Positions 53,173-62,552 of a stretch of DNA of 64,000 nt are shown here, piece by piece (position 1 is the stretch's first letter; each line of letters begins with the position of its first letter). The notes under the pieces were generated by a model. The model saw nothing but the letters and a program-made list of their open reading frames with translations. It was not told where the DNA came from and made no database searches. The position numbers were made by a program, and so were the translations under genes. The stretch is from positions 1,426,001 to 1,490,000 of the forward strand of contig JAMWBK010000002.1 in assembly GCA_029953675.1 (NCBI GenBank), read 5' to 3'. Source of the DNA: Rhodosorus marinus (Eukaryota > Rhodophyta > Stylonematophyceae > Stylonematales > Stylonemataceae).

Positions 53173-55235
53173 ATGGCGTTCGTTGGCGATGTGGAGGGTG
53201 TTTTGAACAAGAACATTGAAGAGAGTGAGGATCATAGTTTAATTTCTGGGATTCGTTTGTTCCAGGAGGAGCATGGAATGGGTTCGGAAAGGGTTTCTCC
53301 AGCAATAGCGATGCTGGCGGATATGGGAGTTCGGAGGGAGGACGTATTTAAGATTCTGGTCGGTTTGTTGCGAGAGGCTTTGGTCTCTGAAGCATCGACC
53401 GCGCAACTGGATAGCATAAATAATCTTTTCGGAGATGTTTTTGATAGTCTACTGGAGAAGCCGGAGTTCAGCGCCATCCCAATCGCCGTACTTGAACGCC
53501 AGACAGTAAGCTTTCAGACACAGCCCGAAGAAACTCAGGGGCTACCCTCCTGTTCTCTGGCTCCTTACCGCGTCAGTGTTTGCTTCGAAATAGGTAATAT
53601 CCGAAAAGCAGGTGAAGATTCTGGCGAAGAGTGCTCCGAATGGGAAACCATACACAGACCTATCCTTTTCGCTTAAGCAAAGAATCTGGGCTTCTGAACC
53701 GGACGTCTATAGACGGGTACGAATGAGATGAAACAGAGCAGGCGGAGCACCAGCTTATATTATAGTGTGACCATTCTGACATCGCTCCATTCCGCATTGC
53801 TTCAGGAATTGCTGCCAGTACTCGCTCGCCTGTCCCAAGACCAGTATCTGTCAGGCAAGGTCGTTCAGTATACGCTCATGGATGCTACGCCCGAGCTGGA
53901 TAAGAGTCGGCGTGAAGAAAACGCCGATCTGAGAACCATCCACAACAGAATTGGTTCAAACGAGAAGCTCTTAATTTCCACGCTCAGAACTATTCGACAT
54001 CGGTTCATGGAGACGGGAAGCACGGCATTCTGCAGTGTCATGCTCGACGTCATTTTCATGTCCCAGGAGGTAGGCAATCAACCCGCTTCAGCCTCAACGT
54101 GCATCTTGGAAGCATGAACTGCCAAGGTGGCCTAATTCCCTTCACAACTGAGACTTCCTTTTCCCCCAGAGTGGGAACTTCGAAAAGCTGAATGCAGATT
54201 CATCAACAAGGTTTGCAAAAGCTTTGTCTGATCTTAAGCAGGCGTCACCGATAGAGGCCAGTGTCAAAGACCTCAAATCCCAGGCGGAGAAATCCGTTTC
54301 CGAGGGCAGCGATACAATAGCAATCCTGTTAGGGTCCGTAACAGCGGTCACAGAGTTGTCTACTCTCCTGCTCATCCACCTGGATTCCTTGGCTAGGAGC
54401 GAAGGTGCGCTTGAACCCCAGTTTCGAACCGAACTGTACTTCTTTTAACACAGTAGCTGATTGCTCGATACCGTCTGTGGATGTGTTGCAACTCTATCCT
54501 TTCGGAATAGGCGAAAAGTTGAGGAAGACAGTTGTACTGGACGATTATACCAGGGACCTGTGCTATCTTCTATACTTGGTAAAATCAGCCAACCAATCCC
54601 CGTGAAGCGGAGTCTGTTTCTTTGCATAGTTGCTGACCTCGATCCTGCTACTGGTTGCTTCTCGTACTTGTCAGGGACTTGGTGTGAGAAAGATGACGAT
54701 TGAAAAGTCCTTTACATTTGAGGATGACTCTGTGCTTTCTGCTCAATTGACGATGATAGCATGTCTGATGTTGGACGATATACATCGAGAACAAGCGTCA
54801 GGTGAGAACTCTCTCGTCTAGTTTTGCGTATGCTAGGTGTCGACGTTCCGTTTCTTCCATGGCTTAGCTTGGAAGCCGCTGCTATTTGCCTTTCCGTTCG
54901 ATGCAGATGACGCTGATCTCCCGGATGAGAGACTGCAAAAGTTTGCCAAAACCGCCCAATTTTTGCAAAGGCTTCTGTGTTCATACGCAATCAAACTGTT
55001 CAGGTTCGATGACGGTAGGATTTTTTCGCAATATCTGAACGTTGCTCGAAATCCTCAGCTTTCGTCCGCTCAAAAAGCTCTTGACCTTCATGTTCTGTTC
55101 GTAGTCGCCGGCGTATCGAGACTGCGGAAGCCTCTCGAGTACGTCTTCATAGGTTCTGCCAATGAGACACGGGAAAGGCATGTCTCTGAATATATGCTTG
55201 GGTTCATCAGTACGGACAGCTACTACATGGACTAG
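53173..55235 (+). CDS. NELFB: Negative elongation factor B (NELF-B/COBRA1) homologue
   Basis: Seven exons: 53173-53505, 53612-53716, 53806-54069, 54170-54404, 54454-54578, 54675-54801 and 54868-55235, giving 518 aa with every join in phase. The N-terminus (SLISGIRLFQEEHGMGSERV, then an AMLADMG helix) matches the I-x-x-FQ-x-ENG helix of NELF-B. Exon 2-3 carries LKQRIWASEPDVYRRELLPV, equivalent to the VKRQIWQ block, followed by LTLMDATPELDKSRREENAD-like helices and a HEAT-like body. NELF-B scaffolds the NELF complex that holds RNA polymerase II at promoter-proximal pauses. The family is absent from yeast, nematodes and Arabidopsis, so its presence here is notable. Length is slightly below the human protein (about 580 aa). 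Identification rests on ordered helices rather than catalytic motifs. Confidence 0.72.
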
Positions 55236-56026
55236 AGCCGCACGCGGATATTGTCGTCTCCGACAGGTTCGGATAGCCACGACCACAACCATGGCTGATC
55301 AAATACCCTCTCTTTTATAGATTTAATTTATTGTACGACATAGCTGAAGACTTCTGAAGCAAAGAGCATGAACAAGTACCAAACCACCATCTCAGTCCCT
55401 CGCTCCGTGGTCAAGACCCACCACATCGGGGAGGCTGGGCAACTGGGTAACACGCGGGGGAAATGGGGGGTGAAACTTTGTCACCGAACGGAAGCAAACT
55501 AGACTCCAGTCACACCACCCAACTTCACACGCACCCCCAACCTACCGGTGAAGCAAGTTGACAGGCACGGTAGTCAATTAAGGACTAAGGAAGTTATGGA
55601 TATGATCGATTGCAACGAGATCATCGACATGGACTACCATCACAAGTGGATAGAGTTTGTAACGCTCTCTTGTATGAAGAACATAAACGGTTCACCCAAA
55701 CTGTGTGCAACATTGTGTGGGCAACTCTTGTTCTGGGGTTATATCCTTCGGCATCCTAAATTTCCTATGTCAAAACTGACAAAGTGTGTGGCGCTGAGTT
55801 AGTTCGCAACGAACTAACTGAGCGTGACAGAGGGTCATTCACCTATCAACCTGATGTTTGGCTTGACAGTCAACCATCCTGATGCTAACATGAGAGATGC
55901 GGCGGGAGTCCTGTAGCGGATGGAATTTAGAGACGAAAGACGAGAGGAGATGCTGCACCTCTCTTCTCTCTTTCTCTCTCGTTCTCTCTCACCTGAACAA
56001 GGAGATGACCTAGAGCCGGAGGTGCG

Positions 56027-56088
56027 ATCTTTGTCAGTGCAGACCTTTTAGGGTGGCGACACTCTAAAAGGTCTCCAGCGACAAAGAT
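56027..56088. repeat. Imperfect inverted repeat, ~25-bp arms
   Basis: ATCTTTGTC at 56027-56035, then five mismatched bases, then AGACCTTTTAG at 56041-56051, pair with CTAAAAGGTCT (56064-56074) and GACAAAGAT (56080-56088). The core 11-bp arms are perfect. It lies upstream of the Ty3/gypsy fragment, so it may be part of a terminal repeat of that element. Confidence 0.75.
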
Positions 56089-56502
56089 GGCAGGGATCAA
56101 ACCCACTGACTCTATGACAAAAGTCGGTCTAAACTAGACGCGGGGATTGGACACGCTATCCTAATTCACACCCAAAGAGAGTCCATTCTTTTTATCCTAT
56201 TTCCCGCTCCCTGTTTTTCTTCTCTGTCTGCTGCCCAGTGAACTCTTTCAACCCCGTGGTTCACTAATTTCCCCGATCTCCTTTCTGCCTGGGCTCACGG
56301 ACTTTTCACAATTTATCGCCTACCTCACATCTCTTTCTTGAGACGGGTTGTTTCCATGCACAACGGTCTGAGCTCGACTATCGAATCGCTTAGGCCGGCT
56401 CTTCGCGCGAAGCAGTTGTCACGAAAACTGGACTTTTCATATCGAACCAGATTTCTCAAGCAAGTTTCATCACTCATCGCCCGCAAAAAAGGATATAAAA
56501 AA

Positions 56503-56686
56503 ACAACAGGGGGCCAAGTGCTGTGCTGTTGCAGAAGTTCGACGACAGAGAGCACCCAATTGCCTATTTCTCCCGGAAGTTCACTGTCACCGAACAGAGA
56601 TATTCAACGTATGAGCAAAAATTATTTGCTTTGAACCTGGCCGTGCTACATTGGCACGCGTACCTCGAAGGAAACCGATTCATGGG
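56503..56686 (+). mobile_element. Ty3/gypsy RT-RNase H fragment, plus-strand arm of inverted repeat
   Basis: On the plus strand this segment encodes a broken piece of a Ty3/gypsy polyprotein at the RT-RNase H junction (IAYFSRKFTVTEQRYSTYEQ, then LFALNLAVLHWHAYLEGNRF in a related frame). It is a close inverted copy of 56797-56980. Frame changes and a premature end (after the NRFM codons) make it non-functional. Confidence 0.85.
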
Positions 56687-56699
56687 ATCCCTTGTATAA

Positions 56700-57113
56700 A
56701 CAGAAAAAGGCATTGGCCGGTTGATGTAGCGCGCCTGCCGTTTGGTAAGCTCCCGTTGAGAGTGGAGAAAACGTAACGGATTATGGTCAGTCCGCACCAT
56801 GAATCGGTTTCCTTCGAGGTACGCGTGCCAATGTAGCACGGCCAGGTTCAAAGCAAATAATTCTTGCTCATACGTTGAATATTTCTGTTCGGTGACAGTA
56901 AACTTCCGGGAGAAATAGGCAAATTGGGTGCCCTTCGTCGTCGAACTTCTGCAATAGCACAGCACCTGCCCCCCTGTTGCTGTTGCTGGTGTCGGTGCAG
57001 ACGACGAATGTCTTCTCGAAATCCGGATTGCGTAAAACTGGGTCCTTCGATAGTTCCGCCCGTAACTTGTCGAATGCTTGGTGCTGGAATTTACTATTCT
57101 TCTTCGTCAGCTC
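56700..57113 (-). pseudogene. Ty3/gypsy retrotransposon polyprotein fragment (RT-RNase H)
   Basis: On the minus strand, from about 57113 downward, the frame reads a FQHQAFDKLRAELSKDPVLR connection region and a DFEKTFVVCTDTSN RNase H start. It continues GAVLLQKFDD, AYFSRKFTVTEQKYSTYEQE, HWHAYLEGNRFMVRTDHNPL and SQRELTKRQARYINRPMPF. These are standard Ty3/gypsy blocks of the RT thumb and RNase H domains. There are frame breaks (for example a Ser-Asn insertion and a shift near 56940), and it stops after about 400 bp, so it is a dead fragment. Most of the RT, gag, integrase and LTRs are missing. Confidence 0.88.
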
Positions 57114-57559
57114 TGTTACTTTAAAAATGAGCTCTTATCTACATAAGCTTGGTCTCTATCTCCTACGACTCCAGGTTAAACTACATTTATAATCGAATCC
57201 ATGCTTTCACAACACTGATCAGCATCTTGCTTCAGTTCTGGAGGAGCGCTCTCTACTCTCTAGAATATCTCATCCGACGACCTTGAAGGCCTCCGACTCT
57301 GTCGATCTGATCAGGTGCAAAAGCGATAAATGTCTTCGAGGTTGGATGGTATATAAGGGAACAATGGAGTGTTTTGTTTTTGGGGGGGAAGGGAAGGGGA
57401 AGCAGAGTTAATGAGAGATGGAACTCTTAACTATGGTTTTTAACCAGGTGGTTTAGTATGATCGGATGGAACCTTAATTTTTGTTTTTAAGTATTTGTTG
57501 TTTGGTTTGGTTTTTAAGAGAACCGGTTTTGTAAAGGGATCGTATCCGGGCTTCGGGTC

Positions 57560-58940
57560 TTGGGGCTTTTGAGCTGGATTGGGAGTGGACAAATGCGGTC
57601 GTTTTCAGTTGTTTTACTTGCCTGCGTTTTGGCGTCATGGACCTGGTACGAAGTGGGTGCGTTCGACATGGACGATGTAAATTCTAAGCTGTTTTACCCG
57701 AACAAGGATCACAAGCGATCGCAGCATAAGTATGCGATTTTGCACATGACCAATTCTGTATGGTTTTTCCAGGAGTTATCGAATCTAACACTAGAGAACA
57801 AGCGTCGATATGCCCGCAAATACAACGTGGAGATGATCGTGCATACTCCTTACGAAACAGTGGGTTTGCTGGAGAAGACAAAGGAGGTGAGATGCGATGG
57901 TACTTTACACCGGATCCAGATCTTCAACTTCGCTAATTTTCTCGTTTGATCGGCGTCCTTAAATTCTTGCCAGTGTAATGAGAGCGATGATTATCTCGTG
58001 CGAGTAGGCTCAAATTGCTATTCCCAACTATCAAAAGATTTCGAAATAGATTCTAAACGTGCTCCTACGTTCGGAAAGCTCAAAATGCTGCTTCACGCGT
58101 GTGTCGGTCGAGCCAATTATTGGTTATTGTGGGCAGACGCGGACGCCCTGATAGTAAACCATACTATTCCGCTGGGCAGAATTGTGGACGATCGGTACAA
58201 CATGATGTTCACGGAGGATTGGTTCATGCTGAACGCGGGAGTCTTTCTGATGAAATGTAGTGTCTGGACTGCTAAGTTTCTAAAGAACGTGTATATGGAC
58301 AGATCGTTTGACGAGGTGGGTTTTGAACTTCAAACTTCCTCTTGAGGAACGCCATATGACCTACCCAGCTACTTTTTTCAATGTCCAGGCCCTCGCACTT
58401 GACCAATCTGCCCTACAACATCACATTGACCGACTACCAGCGGAGGACAGAGAAAAGAACATAAAGGTTATTCCAAAACACATAATCAACGTCTACACGG
58501 AGGAGTATAAACCTGGTGACTTCATAGTGCATATGGCCGGCAAGCTTTATGAGGCAACGACCCCAGGAGCCGTGGCGATTGCAAGGCAGTTCGACCTTTT
58601 CTCCTTGCAGAATGATATTGAGAATATTCGAGCTTTCTTTTCAACTCGGTACCTTCTCAACTATTATACTGGATACTGCAAAGTGACGGAGGAGACTTGG
58701 GATAAGGCGTGCTTGCATCCAGACGATCGACGAATGATGATGAAGCAATCCCTTGGAGATTGCTCCAAGGAATCGCGGTACTGGCACACCGTATGGCGGG
58801 ATAAGGGGCGAGACACGCCTTGGACGGATAAGCACGACGTGCCAGGATGGAATGAAGAAACCAGGGACTCATTGCTACGACGGGCCATGAGAGAAGGAAC
58901 AAAGGTGAACGAGGAAACAATCCAAGAGCTCCGGAGCTGA
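57560..58940 (+). CDS. GT34-family glycosyltransferase (GMA12/MNN10 type)
   Basis: Three exons, 57560-57886, 57974-58315 and 58389-58940, giving 406 aa. An N-terminal hydrophobic segment (FSVVLLACVLASWTWYEVGA) is a signal anchor, consistent with a type II Golgi enzyme. A second ATG at 57593 is an alternative start. The GT34 blocks are present: YAILHMTNSVWFFQELSNLT, FGKLKMLLHACVGRANYWLL, the DxD-type metal site WADADALIVN, TEDWFMLNAGVFLMKCS, then ALDQSALQHHI, KPGDFIVHMAGKLYEA near the end of the fold. The family transfers galactose, mannose or xylose from a sugar nucleotide onto glycans. The acceptor is unknown. The last 110 residues are charged and not part of the core fold. Confidence 0.9.
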
Positions 58941-59094
58941 AGACCTGAATGAGTAGCACAATGCTGAAAAAATCTACGTAGATCAACGAATCTACTCAGT
59001 AGGAATGTACCTTCAGAATGAAAGAAATGATTCCCTGCTCCTTCCGGAGAGTGAAAAGATTTCGAGGAAATAAAAGTCCGGAGAACGCCACCAT

Positions 59095-59624
59095 TTACCG
59101 GATACTTGTAGCTTCATAAAAGGACTTCCAGTAAGCATGCGAGTTGCTGGTAGAGCCTTGGTTTTGTATACTCCAATGGTATGCGTTCTGCCGTATTGCT
59201 TCGTTCTGGGTGCGCGGCTGGTCGCACTTTTCCGTATGCATGTACCCGCGCAGCTCGGTGGTTTTGCTTATCCTGCTGATGTCCTTCGACCGGGGAACCG
59301 TAGAATATACGTGAAAGGGGAAGACGGCAGTGGTTTGTGATTCTCGTGTTCAAGTCCTGATCACGTTGGAAAACTCTCATTCCGGCCCCGCACGAAATTC
59401 ATATTGTCAGCAGAAGGCGAAGGGGATAGATAAGGATAGGCCAAGGTCTTTATACACAGAACAGTGGCAGTGACTGAAGATCCTTGAGCGCTCTCTGGTT
59501 TGGCTTGTACACTATCTCGAGGTAGGTTCTCACTAGGACAAGGACGCCCAGTTCGGGGTGGGATGATGCGATTCACGCTCGTTGGTGCGGCAATGGAAAA
59601 GTTGCTGTGTGATCTTGCTGCCAT
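59095..59624 (-). CDS. Unidentified two-exon gene with leader-like N-terminus
   Basis: An ATG at 59624 opens MAARSHSNFSIAAPTSVNRI, a basic Ser/Ala-rich stretch with an early Phe, like an algal organelle leader. Downstream, a frame from about 59342 to TAA at 59095 reads VYSTVPRSKDISRISKTTEL, EKCDQPRTQNEAIRQNAYHW and HAYWKSFYEATSIR, and looks protein-coding. The donor of exon 1 (possibly near 59514) and the exact acceptor (GAG|AA at 59343) are uncertain. I do not recognise the product. It sits between GT34 and uL14. Confidence 0.35.
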
Positions 59625-59774
59625 TCTGAGGATAGAGTGGAGGAACTGTGTGGTGCGTGAGGCTTGTTCTTAAAAGGAGACATTTCTGCAAGCCGTTGTC
59701 ACCACTTGCCAGCCAGGACTCTGTTTCGCAAGACTTTGACTAGGAGAAAAGTTTAGTTCATACTTTGTTAAGAT

Positions 59775-60170
59775 CTACACGGACTGAGTCGCAAGGGTCA
59801 GAATCTTCAAGTTGTCTCGATTCTTTAAGAGCGTTTTCGAAACAAGGCCTTTGATCCTCGTCCCGATCGGGTTGCCGGTGGCGTTGACCAGCACGCACGC
59901 CGACTCACCGGGAATAAACCAAGACCCATCATACCTCGCCTTCTCATTCTTCGACCTAACAATCAAAGCCCGAACCACATCACCCTTCTGAATCTTACTC
60001 ACCCCCTTTGTGTCCCTCACCGACGCCACAATCGTATGCCCCGTCGAACCCATCGCCCGAGGCCCTCTCAAAACAGATATGCATCGAACAAACGTCACAC
60101 CAGTATTATCAATCACCTTCACGACAGTTCGTGACTGAACCATATTGAAAAACAAAAAAGTCCACAACAA
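59775..60170 (-). CDS. Ribosomal protein uL14, bacterial type (organellar)
   Basis: Single exon of 131 codons; the second ATG (60143) gives MVQSRTVVKVIDNTG, the normal uL14 start, and 122 aa, the usual length. The fold's blocks follow: GHTIVASVRDT, KGDVVRALIVRSKNE, YDGSWFIPGESACVLVNATG, then NPIGTRIKGLVSKTLLK. This is the bacterial-type protein, which lies at the 23S rRNA/inter-subunit face. A nuclear copy implies a mitochondrial ribosomal protein, since uL14 is normally plastid-encoded in algae. No long targeting leader is visible, as is common for mitochondrial uL14. Confidence 0.93.
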   Translation of the reverse strand: MLWTFLFFNMVQSRTVVKVIDNTGVTFVRCISVLRGPRAMGSTGHTIVASVRDTKGVSKIQKGDVVRALIVRSKNEKARYDGSWFIPGESACVLVNATGNPIGTRIKGLVSKTLLKNRDNLKILTLATQSV

Positions 60171-60947
60171 TACTCCAGTAACAAAATTCCTTTAACCCTT
60201 TCACAACTCAACTACAAAACACTCCCTAACCCCATCCCTCCCTCCTCCTCACCAACCTGATTCCCTCAATGCCTTAATTCCAGTCTATTCATTCAATCCA
60301 TGTCGTCCCATAAAATGGGACAAAAACCCCATCCCTGTCCCATACCGTCCCACGAAGTGGGGCACCTACAAGCCGGAACCTCCTAGTAGTCCAAACCCGT
60401 CTTCAAGCATTGACATCTCGATTCATAAAACTTTCTTTTTTTTTCCCCGATCCTCCGTCGTGGAGCTCAATATTGTTTGTTTAATATTTTATTGTTTATA
60501 ATGGAAGTTTCCAGGTTTAGTTTTTTCATTGTTTTTTGATTGGTCTTCTTTTTTAGTGGGGTGTTTTCTTTTTTCGGAGGGGATGGCGGAAAAGCAGGTG
60601 GGAGAAATACAGGGGGAGGATGGATTTTGAGTAAAAAGGAGGGTATATTGGTGATGGGGAGGAAGGTAAGATGTGTGTTGGGAGGATGGATAGGGGCTAG
60701 TATAGGAAGGAGATGTAATTGTTTTTGTTTCTTAGGATTGGATGCTTAGCATACGTATATATGTATATAGTATTTGAAGAGTGAGATTTTGTGTTTTGTG
60801 TTATTTAGTTTGATTTTGGTAAGGTTGTTTGAGGTGGGTTTTTGGAAGAGGTTTTGTGTGTGTGTTGTGTGGCGTGGGGGGGTTTTGGGGGAGAGGAGGA
60901 GACGTTGAAATTTTTTCTTAGTGTTTGTGCGAACTGTTTGAAGAAAG
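60171..60947. other. Intergenic region with short hairpins
   Basis: Between divergent uL14 (-) and the thioredoxin-like gene (+). It contains two adjacent hairpins sharing the word GTCCCA (60305-60321 and about 60347-60364) and a T/G-rich leader before the thioredoxin-like start. No ORF of note was seen. Confidence 0.5.
60305..60364. repeat. Pair of related hairpins built on GTCCCA
   Basis: GTCCCATAAAATGGGAC (60305-60321) is a 7-bp stem with a 3-nt loop. GTCCCACGAAGTGGGGC at 60347 is a second stem with loop GAA. A lone GTCCCAT lies between them. Confidence 0.7.
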
Positions 60948-61640
60948 ATGGGAAGAGGGAAGCAGCAGTCTCATCTGTTGGAGTTTTATGGCATTGACTG
61001 TGATCATTGTGTGGATATGGAGCCTTTGATCCAGAAGCTTCGTGAGGAGGAGGGTCTTGGAATACGGAGGTTTGAGGTATGTTGGCCTTTTGTGATGGTT
61101 ATTTCCTTTCTGACGTATAGTATTTATTGGCACTGCTGCTTTGTGGTGCTCTTCTAGTCTAATACCGACCTGTTTTTGACTATGTCTGTGCAGGTATGGT
61201 CCAATGAAGACAACTTCCGGGTGTTGCAGAGGTTGGATCAAGGAAGCGCTTGCGGAGGAGTACCGTACTTTTATAATAAGCATACTCGGGGATGGATTTG
61301 TGGAGCGACGACATACCAGAATTTTAGAAACTGGGCCTTAGGTTACAGCTACGAGAGGTTCTTGCCGCCGCCGAACGTGGAGGACAAGAAGGACGGGAAG
61401 AAGGCTTCTGCTCCGGGGATCATGGGGATTTTTGAGTCCGTAAAGAGCTTCTTCGAAACTGTGAAGACGGAAGGTCTTGATAGAATCCAAAAGCGAACGG
61501 AAGAGAAGGACAAGGACAAGGAGCCCGAGGAACCTAAGAAAAAGTCTACTCTCATTCAGAGGGGTGCGTTCGTCGCGCAAATGAGTGCGCCACACATGGC
61601 AACGGACTCTAGGCGGTGCAGAATGGATGCGTGGCACTAG
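60948..61640 (+). CDS. Thioredoxin-like protein (CxxC)
   Basis: Two exons, 60948-61076 and 61194-61640 (phase 0), giving 191 aa. The thioredoxin-like fold starts with LLEFYGIDCDHCVDMEPLIQ, where CDHC would be the redox pair. After the intron come VWSNEDNFRVLQRLD, the CGGVPYFYN block with the cis-proline, and GWICGATTY. The C-terminal third has an amphipathic segment (GIMGIFESVKSFFETV), a charged run (KEPEEPKKK) and a tail. Proteins with this FYG.DC.HC and CGGVPFFYN pattern occur in algae and have no settled role. No leader is visible, so location is unknown. The acceptor CTGTGCAG is clear. Confidence 0.75.
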
Positions 61641-62036
61641 CGTATTCGCCCTCTCGCCTTGTGCTTTTTGAGATTGTCGCCATATCGTCAGGATGGAGAT
61701 CATGTACGCGTTGAGAAAGGTTGACTTGATATTAAAGATGAAAAGCAAAATCGCACTCTGTATCCACGCTCAGCAAGGTAACCGCAGGCCCGCAATACGA
61801 GCCTCGCTAAGGCAATGCGTATGATTGCTTCAATATGCAGATTTTATCCATGCTATAAACTTCAGAGTGACTAATTCTTCCTAAATCCTCAAAGAGGCTG
61901 AGCACTTCGTTTCCAAAGTCTCAAAGAGCCTCATCGTCCCGAAAGGGTTTCTTATCCACCCAATTAATTCCTAGCATACGCTTGATACTGAACACATCGG
62001 CATAGCAAACCCCCGTTTCCAGCAAGATCCAAAGAA
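61641..62036. other. Intergenic, convergent 3' ends
   Basis: About 400 bp between the stops of the thioredoxin-like (+) and eIF1 (-) genes. It holds 3' untranslated sequence, and no gene was seen. Confidence 0.5.
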
Positions 62037-62552
62037 TTAGATTCCGTGAACCTTGATGTTCTTCTTGCTTGCAAGCTTCTCGTTCACGATGAACTTCCTA
62101 ACGTTTTCACGTTGGTCGCCTTGCAGCTGAATAACTCTTCCCAATTCCTGGTCGTCAACTACACAACCGTTGCAGCAGAATTCCTTCTTGAATGCCTTGG
62201 TAAGCTTTTCCAGTTTAATCTTCTCGTCCAGTCTACAAAAAGCAACGAACGAACGGAAAAAGTTAGAAAAGAACAACGTTCGCACAGCTCCCCCCAATTC
62301 AAAACATATAACATTCAGAAGATCTCGGCACTCAAACACTACACCAGAGTGGCCCTCCCCCCCTCCAATCCCCCCCGCACAAAGAAGGCAAAAGGCTTGG
62401 TCCACTTACCCTTGTACGGTGGTCAAAGACTTGCGTCCGTTCCGCTGCTGCAAGCGGATATGCACGAGTCCTTTAGTTAAAACGTCGTCCCCACGCTCAG
62501 CCTCCGCAAAAGGGTCATTAGCTCCGGGCAAATTTAATTCAAGATCGTTCAT
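62037..62552 (-). CDS. eIF1: Translation initiation factor eIF1 (SUI1)
   Basis: Two exons, 62552-62410 and 62232-62037, joined at TTVQG|LDEK in phase 2, giving 112 aa, the normal eIF1 length. It begins MNDLELNLPGANDPFAEAER, where DPFAEA equals the family's DPFADA. It continues VHIRLQQRNGRKSLTTVQG, then KLTKAFKKEF, CNGCVVDDQELGRVIQLQGD and ends KVHGI. eIF1 sits at the P site of the 40S subunit and guards start-codon choice. The frame is open upstream to 62624, but the DPFAEA spacing supports the ATG at 62552. Confidence 0.95.

Larger units (their letters stand above)
55236..57559. other. Intergenic region with retrotransposon debris
   Basis: 2.3 kb between NELF-B and the GT34 gene. It contains an imperfect palindrome (56027-56088), a CT-rich segment (about 55950-55995) and the inverted Ty3/gypsy fragment. 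An 84-codon frame at 55548-55802 (+) is not recognised and may belong to the element. Confidence 0.6.
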
